A DNA stretch of 64,000 nucleotides from Robiginitalea aurantiaca (GCF_030380815.1 NZ_JAUDUY010000001.1:496001-560000); one strand, 5' to 3'; positions 18,044-27,776 are shown, counted from the first letter of the stretch. Numbers and translations: made by a program. Notes: generated by a model not told the origin, from the letters alone.

Positions 18044-19258
18044 ATGCAAAAGACCATTCTTCATCTGGACCTCGACACGTTTTTCGTCTCTGTGGAGCGA
18101 AAACTGGACAGTCGACTGAAAAACCGACCTATTTTGGTGGGTGGGCTCAGTGACCGGGGGGTAGTCGCAGCCTGCAGTTATGAAGCCAGGGGATATGGCA
18201 TCCATTCAGGGATGCCCATGCGTATGGCCAGGGAACTCTGTCCGGAAGCTGTCGTGATTCGCGGAAATGCCGGAACCTACAGCTCACATTCAGATGAGGT
18301 GACTTCCATTATCAAGGAGCAAACCCCTTTGTTTGAAAAGGCGAGCATCGATGAATTCTATGCAGATCTTTCAGGGATGGACCGGTTTTTTGGCTGTTAC
18401 CGCTATGCTACCGAACTCCGCCAGCGGATTATCCGGGATACCGGCCTGCCGATTTCTTTTGGCCTTTCGGTAAATAAGGTGGTTTCCAAGGTAGCTACGG
18501 GGGAGGCCAAACCAAATAATCAACTCCTGGTCGACTCCGGATATGAAAAACCATTTCTAGCCCCCCTTTCCATCAAGAAAATCCCCATGGTGGGGGATAA
18601 GACCTATCAGACCCTGCGCAATCTCGGCCTGAGGCAGGTCAGTACCATACAGCAGATGCCCATGGATGTTATGCAGCGCGTACTCGGAGCCAACGGGACC
18701 GTAATCTGGAAGCGGGCCAATGGCATTGACAACCGGCCGGTAGTCCCTTTTTGCGAACGTAAATCTATTTCCACCGAACGCACTTTTGACCGGGATACCA
18801 TCGATGTACACCGACTTCGGGGAATCCTTACCGCCATGACGGAAAACCTTTCTTTCCAGCTTAGGCGCGGTGGAAAACTCACCGGATGTGTCGCTGTCAG
18901 AATCCGATATTCAGATTTCAATACCTATTCCAAGCAGGTGCGCATCCCCTATACGAGTGCAGACCACAAGCTAATTCCTATGGTGCAGGGCCTTTTTAAA
19001 AAATTGTACGGCCGGCGTTTGCTGGTTCGGCTTATCGGGGTGCGCTTCACCCACCTGGTGCCGGGCAATTACCAAATTGACCTTTTTGACGATCAGGAGG
19101 AAATCCTGAACCTCTATGCTGCGATGGACCGGATGCGTGAGCGTTACGGCGATAAGAGTGTGATCCGGGCCTCTGGCCTGGGGGCCCGCACCATTGGTCG
19201 TATGCATAACCCATTTAACGGGGACCCCCCTGTTGTGCTGGCGCACCGCAAGCAGTAG
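18044..19258 (+). CDS. dinB: Translesion DNA polymerase IV (Y family)
   Basis: 404 residues. Catalytic acidic residues are Asp9 and Asp11 in LHLDLDTFFVSVE and Asp103-Glu104 in KASIDEFYADLSG. The steric-gate and fingers region PILVGG..VVAACSYEARGYGIHSGM, a helix-hairpin-helix thumb (IPMVGDKTYQTLRNLGL) and the little-finger domain (KSISTERTF onward) follow. QIDLF at Gln344 is a beta-clamp-binding motif. It is followed 280 bases later by dnaE2 on the same strand, the common pairing of a Y-family polymerase with an error-prone DnaE. Damage-tolerance role is by family. Confidence 0.94.
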   Translation: MQKTILHLDLDTFFVSVERKLDSRLKNRPILVGGLSDRGVVAACSYEARGYGIHSGMPMRMARELCPEAVVIRGNAGTYSSHSDEVTSIIKEQTPLFEKASIDEFYADLSGMDRFFGCYRYATELRQRIIRDTGLPISFGLSVNKVVSKVATGEAKPNNQLLVDSGYEKPFLAPLSIKKIPMVGDKTYQTLRNLGLRQVSTIQQMPMDVMQRVLGANGTVIWKRANGIDNRPVVPFCERKSISTERTFDRDTIDVHRLRGILTAMTENLSFQLRRGGKLTGCVAVRIRYSDFNTYSKQVRIPYTSADHKLIPMVQGLFKKLYGRRLLVRLIGVRFTHLVPGNYQIDLFDDQEEILNLYAAMDRMRERYGDKSVIRASGLGARTIGRMHNPFNGDPPVVLAHRKQ

Positions 19259-19539
19259 GAGCAACGTTAAGCGGTTGTTTTTTCAGTGTGTTTTGAGATT
19301 TGAGCTGAGGTTGCAGGAGTAGTTTGGAGCCGGGTTTCCCGTCTGCGGAATGCTTATTTAAGCACAGCCCACAATGCACGGATAAACGGAATTTGGCAGA
19401 TGATCGGTTGCTGCGGCGGGAGGGATTTATTTTCAGGTACTCGCGCAGCAATACAATCGCGCAGGTAAGGAAAAGCAAAGAATAACACAGGTAGTTACCT
19501 CAGTTAAAATCGGTTAAAACTCAGTATAAACCCAGTCAG

Positions 19540-22500
19540 ATGTACCTCAACTGTCATACCTATTACAGTCTTCGCTACGGGACGTATTCCGAGGAAGCCC
19601 TGCTCAGTATGGCCCGGGAAAACGGGATTACCCGCCTGGCCCTGACCGATATCAACAATACTTCGGCGGGGTTGAATTTTGTACGCCGGGCTTCGGAGTT
19701 TAATATACACCCCCTGTTGGGGATCGATTTCAGAAACGGAACCTCCTGCTGTTTTGTGGCTATTGCCCGAAACAATGAGGGCTATCTGGAATTAAACCGG
19801 TTTCTCTCCCACCACCTTCACGGGAAACGCCCCTTTCCGGAACGGGCTCCGGCCTTTTCAAACGCTTATGTGATCTATCCTTTTGAAAAGGTCTTGCTGG
19901 AAGAGATCAAGACTTTTGCCCCCCATGAATTTATAGGGATTTCCCTTCGGGACTTACGCCGCCTCCCTTTCAGCCGTCTTATAGAATACCGTGAAAAACT
20001 GGTGGTTTTGCAGCCGGTAACGTTCCGAAACAAACGCGACTTCAACGCTCATCGGCTGCTCAGGGCAATAGACAACAATGTGTTGCTGAGCAAGCTCCCG
20101 GAAACCGAACAGGCCTCCCCTGAAGATTGTATGTACCCCCTGGAGAACCTTGCAGCTGCATTCTCCGATTTTTCCTTTATTCTCGAAAATACAGAACGGC
20201 TGATGCAGGCCTGCGAGATTCGATTTGATTTTTCCAGCCAGCGCCGGCCTCAGAACCTCCAGACCTATACGGGGAGTGAAACTTCAGATATCCGTCTGTT
20301 GGAGCGGTTGTGCCAGGAGGGGATGCCGTACCGGTATAAAAATCCGGGGCCGGAGGTACGCGCCCGCCTTGAAAAGGAGCTGGACCTGATCATTAAAAAA
20401 GGGTTTGTTTCCTATTTTCTGATCAACTGGGATATTGTCAGTGAGGCCCGTCGCAGGGGTTTTTTCTATGTGGGGCGCGGCAGTGGTGCAAACAGTATTG
20501 TGGCCTATCTGCTTCGCATTACCGATGTGGATCCCATTGAGCTCGACCTGTATTTTGAGCGGTTTATCAACCTGTTCCGGGCCAACCCACCAGATTTTGA
20601 TATCGATTTTTCCTGGAAGGACCGGGAGGCCATTACCCGGTATATTTTTGAACGCTTTAAACACGTCACACTCCTGGGAACCTATGTTACCTTCCGCCAA
20701 CGCGGGATCATCCGGGAGTTGGGAAAGGTTTTCGGGCTTCCCAAGGCGGAGATCGATTTATTGTGCCAGGGACAGTATCCGGATTCCCGCCTCGATGAGG
20801 TAGCCCGTCTGGTGCTCCGCTACGGCGAACTCATCAGGGGGATGCCAAACTACCTGAGCATCCATGCCGGCGGGATTCTGATCAGCGAGAAGCCCATCCA
20901 TTATTTTTCGGCTACCCATTTGCCTCCCAAGGGGTTTCCGACTACTCAGTTCGACATGGTGATTGCCGAGGATGTGGGGTTGTACAAATTTGATATCCTG
21001 GGTCAGCGCGGGCTTGCCAAAATTGAAGAAGCGCTGGAAATTATCCGCGAGAACCAACCCGATGCCTTCCAGCGGATTGATATCCACGACATTCCCACCA
21101 TCAAACGGGATTCCCGGATCAATCAAATGATTAAATCCGCTCAGTGTATGGGGTGTTTTTATGTGGAATCCCCGGCCATGCGGATGCTTTTGCGCAAGCT
21201 GGAGGTAGACAATTATCTGGGCCTTGTAGCGGCCAGTTCCATCATACGCCCGGGAGTAGCTAAAAGCGGGATGATGCGGGAGTACATCATGCGCCACCGA
21301 AATCCGGAGCGGATCAGGCAGGCCCACCCGGTACTGCTGGAGATTATGCCGGATACCTACGGGGTGATGGTGTATCAGGAGGATGTCATAAAAGTCGCCC
21401 ATTATTTTGCCGGGCTCAGCCTTGGGGAAGCCGATGTGCTTCGCAGGGGGATGAGCGGGAAGTTCCGCTCCCGGGAGGAATTTGAACGCGTCAAAGCGAC
21501 ATTTATCGCCAACTGCCGCAAAAAGGGATATGCCGAGTCCCTGATTTCAGAAATATGGCAACAAGTGGCCAGTTTTGCGGGATATGCCTTTGCCAAGGGG
21601 CATTCGGCTTCCTATGCAGTAGAGAGCTATCAGAGCCTGTTTCTCAGGGCGTATCATCCGTTGGAATATATGGTTGCAGTCCTCAATAACGGGGGCGGGT
21701 TTTATCGGGCAGAACACTACATTCACGAGGCCCGGATGCTGGGGGCAACTATTCATGCGCCCTGTATTAACCGCTCTGTGGGGCTAACCCGTATCGAAGG
21801 GGTGGAGATTTACCTCGGACTGATGTTTTTGAAGGATCTGGAGTCCCGGGTTATCGAGAGGCTGATCGCTGCCCGCATGGCAGGGGGGAGCTTTACCAGC
21901 CTGGAAGATTTCCTGGATCGGGTGCCCATCTCCATTGAACAGCTGAGTATTCTGATCCGGATAGATGCCTTCCGAAGCACGGGGAGTGAAAAGCACCAGT
22001 TACTCTGGCGGGCCCATATGATCCTTTCCAAAGGAACGATCCGGGAGCACCCAAGGCTTTTCCCGCCTCAGCATTCCCGTTATGAACTACCTCGCCTGCA
22101 CGCCACTTCCCTTGAAGATGCCTTTACCGAGCTTGAGTTACTGGGTTTTTGTCTTTGCAGCCCCTTTGAGCTCCTGGCCGATAAGGCAGTGAATTCCCAT
22201 GGCAGTCGGGATCTGCCTGGTTTTCTCGGAAGGATAATCGATATGTACGGTTATTTGGTAACGGTAAAAAATACCAGCACGCATAGCGGGAAGAAGATGT
22301 ATTTCGCCACCTTTATCGACCAGCAGGGAGCGGTCTTTGACACCGTGCATTTTCCTCCGGTCGCTGCCAAATATCCTTTTCGGGGGAAAGGTATTTACCG
22401 GCTCTTCGGGAAGGTAGTCAGCGAGTTTGGGTTTCTGAGTCTCGAAGTGGTGAAGATGGAAAAACAGGAATACATTTCCGATCCGCGGTATGCCGAAATC

Positions 22501-22599
22501 AAAACCAGCACGCGTCTGCTCGGGCAGCGTCATCAGAGCAAACGCACCCCGTCTGAGATCCGGACCTCCAGGGGTTCCGCCTCCCTCCCAAAGGATTGA
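19540..22599 (+). CDS. dnaE2: Error-prone DNA polymerase III alpha subunit (DnaE2-like)
   Basis: 1019 residues, much shorter than the replicative DnaE of Bacteroidota (~1400+). N-terminal PHP domain (MYLNCHTYYSLRYGTYSEEAL) with a degenerate first metal motif: NCH instead of HxH. Polymerase catalytic aspartates are Asp354 and Asp356 in PDFDIDF and Asp485 in YKFDILGQRGL; GRGSGANSIVAYLL and SGKFRSREEFE are conserved. The C-terminal OB-fold and a long basic tail end the protein; no clear C-terminal tau-binding domain. It follows dinB and overlaps galK by 67 bases convergently. A second alpha subunit gene (62268 onward) is the probable replicative one. Confidence 0.9.
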   Translation: MYLNCHTYYSLRYGTYSEEALLSMARENGITRLALTDINNTSAGLNFVRRASEFNIHPLLGIDFRNGTSCCFVAIARNNEGYLELNRFLSHHLHGKRPFPERAPAFSNAYVIYPFEKVLLEEIKTFAPHEFIGISLRDLRRLPFSRLIEYREKLVVLQPVTFRNKRDFNAHRLLRAIDNNVLLSKLPETEQASPEDCMYPLENLAAAFSDFSFILENTERLMQACEIRFDFSSQRRPQNLQTYTGSETSDIRLLERLCQEGMPYRYKNPGPEVRARLEKELDLIIKKGFVSYFLINWDIVSEARRRGFFYVGRGSGANSIVAYLLRITDVDPIELDLYFERFINLFRANPPDFDIDFSWKDREAITRYIFERFKHVTLLGTYVTFRQRGIIRELGKVFGLPKAEIDLLCQGQYPDSRLDEVARLVLRYGELIRGMPNYLSIHAGGILISEKPIHYFSATHLPPKGFPTTQFDMVIAEDVGLYKFDILGQRGLAKIEEALEIIRENQPDAFQRIDIHDIPTIKRDSRINQMIKSAQCMGCFYVESPAMRMLLRKLEVDNYLGLVAASSIIRPGVAKSGMMREYIMRHRNPERIRQAHPVLLEIMPDTYGVMVYQEDVIKVAHYFAGLSLGEADVLRRGMSGKFRSREEFERVKATFIANCRKKGYAESLISEIWQQVASFAGYAFAKGHSASYAVESYQSLFLRAYHPLEYMVAVLNNGGGFYRAEHYIHEARMLGATIHAPCINRSVGLTRIEGVEIYLGLMFLKDLESRVIERLIAARMAGGSFTSLEDFLDRVPISIEQLSILIRIDAFRSTGSEKHQLLWRAHMILSKGTIREHPRLFPPQHSRYELPRLHATSLEDAFTELELLGFCLCSPFELLADKAVNSHGSRDLPGFLGRIIDMYGYLVTVKNTSTHSGKKMYFATFIDQQGAVFDTVHFPPVAAKYPFRGKGIYRLFGKVVSEFGFLSLEVVKMEKQEYISDPRYAEIKTSTRLLGQRHQSKRTPSEIRTSRGSASLPKD

Positions 22600-23657
22600 C
22601 GATAGGCCATACACAGCTGCTCACTGACCCTTTCAACCGCATCCGTACGGACCAGGTTAAGGCTGCAGCCTCCAAAACCCCCACCCATAATCCGCGCTCC
22701 CAGAACCTCTGGAAAGGATAGGGCGGTATCCACCAGAAAATCTACCTCCCGGCAACTCACCTGATAGTCGTCCCGCAACCCCTTGTGGGAATCGGATAAC
22801 AATGCGCCCAGGGTTTCCATGTCGGAATGCTCCAGGGCTTCCGCCGCCTTCAGGACCCTCGCATTTTCTTCAATAACAAAACGACACCGTTGGGATACAG
22901 TATCCGACACCGTATGCCGGAGGCATTCCAGATGTTCCAGGGATGCATCCCTGAGAGATTCAATCTTCGGATACGTTTTTTGTAAATGAGCCACTCCTTT
23001 AAGGCATTCGGCGCGGCGCTCGTTATATGCACTATCTGCCAGGGAATGTTTAACCCCGCTGCTGATCAGAAGCAGGCTATACGCGCCAAGGGCAGCTGGA
23101 ATATACCGGTATTCCAGGTTTCGGCAATCCAGCAGTATAAACTGGTTTTTCCGGCCCATTACACAGGCAAACTGGTCCATAATACCACACTGGGTTCCGA
23201 CGAACCGGTGCTCCGCCTCTTGTGAAAGACGAATGAGATCCAGAGATGGGAGTCCGAGCTCAAAAAGCGCATTGAGGCCATAAGCCATCCCGCATTCCAA
23301 TGCGGCAGAAGAACTTAGCCCGGAGCCCTGTGGGATATCAGATCTGAAGTTGGCATCGAATCCTCTGAGTTTCCCGGAGTATTTTGAAATTTCGCTGAGA
23401 ACGCCCAGAATATAGTTTTCCCACCCCTCCCCGGGTTTAAGGTGATTTAAATTTGCCTGCATGGTTTTTTGAAGGGCCTCGCTCGAGATCCGGCAAAGCG
23501 CCTGGTCCCCGTTTTTCTCAATCTCAAATTCCATATGCTGACCTATGGCCGCAGGGAGCACATAACCATCGTTGTAGTCTGTGTGCTCCCCGATAAGGTT
23601 AATTCTACCAGGAGCGGCTATACGGACACGTTGGTTTTCAGCTGTGACATTCGACAT
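22533..23657 (-). CDS. galK: Galactokinase
   Basis: 374 residues from the ATG at 23657 (MSNVTAEN); the frame extends to 23687 but the longer N-terminus is not family-like. Galactokinase signature GRINLIGEHTDYNDGYVLP, GHMP-kinase ATP loop IPQGSGLSSSAALE, catalytic region QCGIMDQFAC and the C-terminal GARIMGGGFGGCSLNLV loop are all present. Phosphorylates galactose to galactose 1-phosphate (Leloir pathway, cytoplasm). No other Leloir gene is nearby. The last 67 bases overlap the 3' end of dnaE2 on the other strand. Confidence 0.95.
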   Translation of the reverse strand: MSNVTAENQRVRIAAPGRINLIGEHTDYNDGYVLPAAIGQHMEFEIEKNGDQALCRISSEALQKTMQANLNHLKPGEGWENYILGVLSEISKYSGKLRGFDANFRSDIPQGSGLSSSAALECGMAYGLNALFELGLPSLDLIRLSQEAEHRFVGTQCGIMDQFACVMGRKNQFILLDCRNLEYRYIPAALGAYSLLLISSGVKHSLADSAYNERRAECLKGVAHLQKTYPKIESLRDASLEHLECLRHTVSDTVSQRCRFVIEENARVLKAAEALEHSDMETLGALLSDSHKGLRDDYQVSCREVDFLVDTALSFPEVLGARIMGGGFGGCSLNLVRTDAVERVSEQLCMAYRQSFGREAEPLEVRISDGVRLL

Positions 23658-23871
23658 ATCTTCCGATTCTTGGATTCCAAAGTACAAAAGCAGGAGGGTT
23701 CCCGAAACCCCAAGGAGTATTTTTAAGGAATAACTGACCCAGGTCCTTGTACCATGTGTTTATTTTGATTAATATCGAGTATGAGATACCGCATACTTCT
23801 GGAAAGGGGTGTCTTCCCTCCGGGACCATTTCTTTAAGAGGTAACGTGCAACAAACCAAAATGTAACGGTC

Positions 23872-24201
23872 ATGGAGTTTAACCAACAGGAAAAATTAGG
23901 GGTCATTAAGGCCATTGATCAGGTCATTCGAACAGACGATAAGATTTATGAGGGGGAGTCTTTTTTTCTTGCCCAGCTTTCAAAAGTCGTCAAGTTTGAT
24001 CGCGCCCTGTTTGATCAGGCCCGTAATATGACCCTGGATGCAGCTATTGAGATTATCAAAGGCATGCCGGATTCGAAAAAAGAAGTGCTCGCCATGATGT
24101 TGAATCAGGCGGCTAATGCGGATGGACGGGTTCAGGAAGAAGAACTCAGGACAATCCACAACATTTTTACCCTTGGCGGGGTCGATTTTGAGAATTTATA
24201 A
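23872..24201 (+). CDS. TerB-like small acidic protein
   Basis: 109 residues: MEFNQQEKLGVIKAIDQVIRTDDKIYEGE, then MPDSKKEVLAMMLNQAANADGRVQEEELRTI. Acidic helices with the DxxxxxEE-type turn (ANADGRVQEEEL) match the TerB/tellurite-resistance helical family. This is the first of three paralogues in the window (23872, 24287, 28017), about 50% similar by eye. Cellular role unknown; tellurite resistance should not be assumed. Confidence 0.8.
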   Translation: MEFNQQEKLGVIKAIDQVIRTDDKIYEGESFFLAQLSKVVKFDRALFDQARNMTLDAAIEIIKGMPDSKKEVLAMMLNQAANADGRVQEEELRTIHNIFTLGGVDFENL

Positions 24202-24241
24202 GGCACCTTAAGAGCTTCTTTTCAGGCAAAAGAAGTGCCTT
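24200..24241 (+). terminator. Long hairpin between two TerB-like genes (terminator-like)
   Basis: AAGGCAC pairs with GTGCCTT, enclosing a second perfect stem CTTCTTTT/AAAAGAAG around the 5-base loop CAGGC. The T tail is poor, so this may be an attenuator or mRNA-stabilising hairpin rather than a full terminator. Confidence 0.45.
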
Positions 24242-24286
24242 TGAAGGCGCCGTAATGCATGCCCAACCAAGAAAAACCAACCAACC

Positions 24287-24616
24287 GTGGAGTTCAATTT
24301 AGCTGAGAAGCTCGGGATTCTCAAAGCAATCGATCAGGTGATTCTGGCTGATGACAATGTTTATGAAGGCGAGGCCATTTTTGTCTCCCAGCTCTCCAAC
24401 GTCGTCGGATTCAGCGCAGAACTCTTTAGAGAGGCCCGTAAGGTCGAGGTTGAAGAGGCCATGGGTATTCTGGAAGCTATGCCTATGGCGAAGAAAGAAG
24501 CCCTGGCGATCATGCTCAATGAAGCTGCAAACTCAGATGGCCGGGTAGGGGAGGATGAGCTTAAAATCATTTACAGAATCTTCAGACGCATCGGCATTGA
24601 TTTCGATGAGATTTGA
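24287..24616 (+). CDS. TerB-like small acidic protein (GTG start)
   Basis: 109 residues, starting at GTG (24287), which aligns exactly with the ATG of its paralogue: MEFNLAEKLGILKAIDQVILADDNVYEGEAIFVSQL. The second conserved block is MPMAKKEALAIMLNEAANSDGRVGEDELKIIYRIF. TerB-like helical fold expected. It follows the first paralogue by 85 bases and precedes upp by 87. Confidence 0.8.
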   Translation: MEFNLAEKLGILKAIDQVILADDNVYEGEAIFVSQLSNVVGFSAELFREARKVEVEEAMGILEAMPMAKKEALAIMLNEAANSDGRVGEDELKIIYRIFRRIGIDFDEI

Positions 24617-24703
24617 GATTTTCATTCAGAACTGTTGACTCAGAGGTAACTCTGTCACATATGAAATTCAGTGTTTAGAATAAGCCCATAACATCTCAAT
24701 CCA

Positions 24704-25357
24704 ATGCTAACACACGATTTGTCAACGGACGATTCAATATTGAATCAGTTTATTTCCGAGATCCGGGATACCGATATTCAGAAAGACCCCATGCGCTTTC
24801 GGCGCAATATTGAACGCGTAGGAGAGGTCCTGTGCTATGAGCTAAGTAAAACCCTGGATTACCAGACGCGTACCGTGCAAACACCCCTGGGAACTACCAC
24901 GATGCCGGTCCCGGTTTCCCCTCTTGTCCTTTGTTCAGTCCTCCGGGCCGGACTTCCTTTACATCAGGGTCTTCTCAATTATTTTGACCGGGCCGAAAAT
25001 GCGTTTATTTCAGCATACCGCCACCATCCAAAAGGGGGTGATGATTTTGAGGTAGTTGTAAAATACCTGGCAGCCCCTGACCTCAACGGGAAAACACTGG
25101 TTTTGACGGATCCCATGCTGGCCACGGGCAAGACCCTGGAAAATGTACTGAAGGCCCTGAGGGCCCATGGGGAGCCAGCCCAGATACACATCCTCTCCGT
25201 TATAGGTTCCAAGAAAGGGGTCGCTCATGTCTCGGAGGTATTTCCTGAGCAAACCCATCTGTGGATTGCAGCTATAGACGATACGCTGAGTCCAAAAGGG
25301 TACATTATACCCGGGATTGGCGATGCAGGGGATCTGGCATTCGGATTGAAATTATGA
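24704..25357 (+). CDS. upp: Uracil phosphoribosyltransferase
   Basis: 217 residues. The PRPP-binding loop is VLTDPMLATGKTLENVL and the UPRTase signature near the C-terminus is GYIIPGIGDAGDLAFG; LCSVLRAGLPLHQGLL and FISAYR are the conserved substrate regions. Converts uracil and PRPP to UMP in pyrimidine salvage. Its last 6 bases overlap the convergent DUF2237 gene. Confidence 0.95.
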   Translation: MLTHDLSTDDSILNQFISEIRDTDIQKDPMRFRRNIERVGEVLCYELSKTLDYQTRTVQTPLGTTTMPVPVSPLVLCSVLRAGLPLHQGLLNYFDRAENAFISAYRHHPKGGDDFEVVVKYLAAPDLNGKTLVLTDPMLATGKTLENVLKALRAHGEPAQIHILSVIGSKKGVAHVSEVFPEQTHLWIAAIDDTLSPKGYIIPGIGDAGDLAFGLKL

Positions 25358-25735
25358 ATTCTCGGAAGCCTCGGTATACTTGTACTCCAAAAGCCATTCA
25401 AAGGGCACTGTTTTGAGTGCTTTTATATGCGTTCCCTCCAGGATCACGGGAGGGGCAAAACCTTCATTATAGGCCTCCCGCCATCTGCTGACACAAAGAC
25501 ACCATCGGTCCCCAGGCTTAAGCCCGGGGAAATTATAATATGGGATTGGGGTACTTAAATCATTGCCCCTACGGGCTGTAAACTTCAGGAATTCTGCTGT
25601 CATTACAGCACAAACCACATGTGTCCCTGTATCGGAAGGACCTGTCCGGCACAGCCCATCCCTGTAGAAACCGGTTAGGGGAGCCAGGCAACATGCTTTA
25701 AGGGGTTTTCCAAGTACGTTCTGATCTGAATTCAT
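25352..25735 (-). CDS. DUF2237 family protein
   Basis: 127 residues with the hallmark blocks of DUF2237: NVLGKPLKACCLAPLTGFYRDG, CRTGPSDTGTHVVCAVMT, RGNDLSTPIP and FPGLKPGDRWCLCVSRWREA. Six conserved cysteines hint at metal binding or redox chemistry but the function is not known. It is convergent with upp. Confidence 0.9.
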   Translation of the reverse strand: MNSDQNVLGKPLKACCLAPLTGFYRDGLCRTGPSDTGTHVVCAVMTAEFLKFTARRGNDLSTPIPYYNFPGLKPGDRWCLCVSRWREAYNEGFAPPVILEGTHIKALKTVPFEWLLEYKYTEASENS

Positions 25736-25837
25736 TCCAGGATTTTATTAAAGGTACAATCCGCCGGCATAATACAGAAAAACCGAATCCCTTAAAAAAT
25801 CCATTTTTATCCTTATCTTAAGTGAAAACTTCTGGTC

Positions 25838-26221
25838 ATGGAAGATTTCGTAACTGCGGCAAAAATCATTCTTTTTGTAAGTATCGTCAACGTCTGGTTC
25901 TTCAGAGCTAACCGGGGAACCCAATGGAGGGGTGGGGACGCCCTGACCATGAAAGAGGAGTTCAAAGTATACGGCCTTTCTGAAACCATGATGTACATGA
26001 TTGGCGTCCTAAAGGTGCTTTCTGCCATCGGACTCATCGTTTCTATCTGGTATCCGATGCTGGCCATCCCGGCCTCAGCGGCCATGGGATTCCTTATGAC
26101 GGGGGCTATTTGGATGCATTTGAAAGTAAAAGATCCGATCAAAAAGGCCTTGCCGGCATTCGCTTTTCTTTTGCTTTCTGTTTTTATCTGGCTCTACAGT
26201 ACAGGGATGATACATGGATAA
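25838..26221 (+). CDS. DoxX-like membrane protein
   Basis: 127 residues with four membrane helices (about 4-22, 50-71, 76-97, 103-122). GVLKVLSAIGLIVSIWYPMLAIPASAAMGFLMTGAIWMHLKVKDP is the typical DoxX-like core. Inner-membrane protein of unclear role. It ends 3 bases before a strong bidirectional terminator. Confidence 0.82.
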   Translation: MEDFVTAAKIILFVSIVNVWFFRANRGTQWRGGDALTMKEEFKVYGLSETMMYMIGVLKVLSAIGLIVSIWYPMLAIPASAAMGFLMTGAIWMHLKVKDPIKKALPAFAFLLLSVFIWLYSTGMIHG

Positions 26222-26223
26222 CT

Positions 26224-26255
26224 AAAAACACCTCCCGGGCATGGGAGGTGTTTTT
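26224..26255. terminator. Bidirectional rho-independent terminator
   Basis: AAAAACACCTCCC, a GGCAT-type loop, GGGAGGTGTTTTT: a perfect stem with A-run and T-run, serving the DoxX-like gene on the plus strand and icd on the minus strand. Confidence 0.92.
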
Positions 26256-26276
26256 CGAGGGTGATTGGAGCCACAC

Positions 26277-27776
26277 TTACTGCCCCTGCCCGAGGGAATA
26301 CCCGCGAACGCCATCGAATTCATAGAGGTTTTCAGTTTTGATAATATCGACATTTGATATAACAGCTTTTTGAAGGACCTCGATAATATCTTCTTTTCGA
26401 GCCTGTACACCCTCTGAAGCGCTGAAACGACAACGCCAGTGATCCGTGCAGAAGGTTTCGTCAAAACCATTCGGCCAGACTTTGACCCCGCGATTGGTTA
26501 TCATTGATAACTTGAGGGCCGGGTTCTCAATTACCTGAAGTTTTGCCGCCAGATCGTCCGGATCTTTTCCTCTCCAGTCAACAAATACATCCACCCCTTT
26601 GAGTTCCTTTTTAGAGGTGGCCTTTCTCTTGTATTCCGGAAGGGAAATAGCTTTAAAGCCGTTGTAATTTGCAGGACTCATGAATTCGGGATTTTTGCCC
26701 AAATTGGCGATAACGGCATCGGCAAAAGCTCTGGTGCCCACTCGCTCCTTACTTTGACTCTTGCGATAAATGTCTGTAGTGTGAATGCCCTGTTCGAGTG
26801 TTTTGAGCCAGGCATTCTGAACTTTTTCGGCAATTTCAGGTTGCCCGATGTGTTTTAACAACATCACAGAAGCCTGGATAAGACCCGAAGGATTGGCGAT
26901 GTCCTGGCCTGCAATGTCCGGAGCAGATCCGTGGATGGCTTCGAACATGGCACAGCTACTTCCGATATTGGCTGAGCCTCCAAGGCCCACGGAGCCTGAA
27001 ATCTGGCTGGTAACATCAGAGACGATATCTCCGTAAAGGTTTGGCATCACAACTACGTCAAAACGCTCAGGAGAATCCGCCACCAGGGCAGTCCCGATAT
27101 CGACGATAAGATGCTCGCTTTGGATCTGCGGATATTCGGGGGCAATCTCACGAAACACCTTGTGGAAGAGGCCATCGGTTTGTTTCATTATGTTATCCTT
27201 GGTCATACAGGTCACTTTTTTACGTCCCTGACTCATCGCATATTCAAAGGCATAACGGATGATTCGCTCACATCCCGGGCGTGTGATTAATTTTAGGCAC
27301 TGTACCACCTCATCGGTTTGCCTGTGCTCGATTCCCGCGTAGAGGTCCTCTTCATTTTCCCTGATAATCACAACATCCATGTCCGGATGACGCGTATCCA
27401 CAAAAGGGTAGTAACTATTGCAGGGCCGTACATTGGCATACAGGCCCAGGGTTTTTCTAAGGGTGACATTCAGACTTTTATACCCGCCTCCCTGAGGCGT
27501 GGTGATGGGGCCTTTGAAGAAGATTTTGTTTTTGCGTACGGCATCCCAGGCAGCATCTGAGATTCCTGTAGTCACGCCTGATTTATAGACCTTCTCGCCT
27601 ACCTCAATGGTATCGATGTCAAGGCGGGCTCCAGCCGCATCCAGAATACGCAGGGTGGCTTCCATGATCTCCGGACCGATCCCATCCCCATAGGAAACCG
27701 TAATTGCGGTTTTTGCATCGGAGTTAGTAGCGCCTTTCACTTTCGGCCTTTCAGTAGTCTGAGTGTTGTAATTCAT
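26277..27776 (-). CDS. icd: NADP-dependent isocitrate dehydrogenase (Thermus type)
   Basis: 499 residues from the ATG at 27776; the frame reaches 27803 but nine more residues are not conserved. Isopropylmalate/isocitrate dehydrogenase fold: ITVSYGDGIGPEIMEATLRIL, substrate loop SLNVTLRKTLGLYANVRP, VIIRENEEDLYAGIEH, and the signature region PNLYGDIVSDVTSQISGSVGLGGSANIG. The last ~140 residues (KKELKGVDVFVDWRGKDPDDL onward) are the extra C-terminal domain found in the Thermus-type enzyme. Converts isocitrate to 2-oxoglutarate in the TCA cycle. Alone in its transcript. Confidence 0.93.
   Translation of the reverse strand: MNYNTQTTERPKVKGATNSDAKTAITVSYGDGIGPEIMEATLRILDAAGARLDIDTIEVGEKVYKSGVTTGISDAAWDAVRKNKIFFKGPITTPQGGGYKSLNVTLRKTLGLYANVRPCNSYYPFVDTRHPDMDVVIIRENEEDLYAGIEHRQTDEVVQCLKLITRPGCERIIRYAFEYAMSQGRKKVTCMTKDNIMKQTDGLFHKVFREIAPEYPQIQSEHLIVDIGTALVADSPERFDVVVMPNLYGDIVSDVTSQISGSVGLGGSANIGSSCAMFEAIHGSAPDIAGQDIANPSGLIQASVMLLKHIGQPEIAEKVQNAWLKTLEQGIHTTDIYRKSQSKERVGTRAFADAVIANLGKNPEFMSPANYNGFKAISLPEYKRKATSKKELKGVDVFVDWRGKDPDDLAAKLQVIENPALKLSMITNRGVKVWPNGFDETFCTDHWRCRFSASEGVQARKEDIIEVLQKAVISNVDIIKTENLYEFDGVRGYSLGQGQ

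Noticed and set aside
24200-24241. Hairpin as a riboswitch
   Set aside because: It lies between a stop codon and the next gene, with two simple nested stems and no known aptamer pattern.
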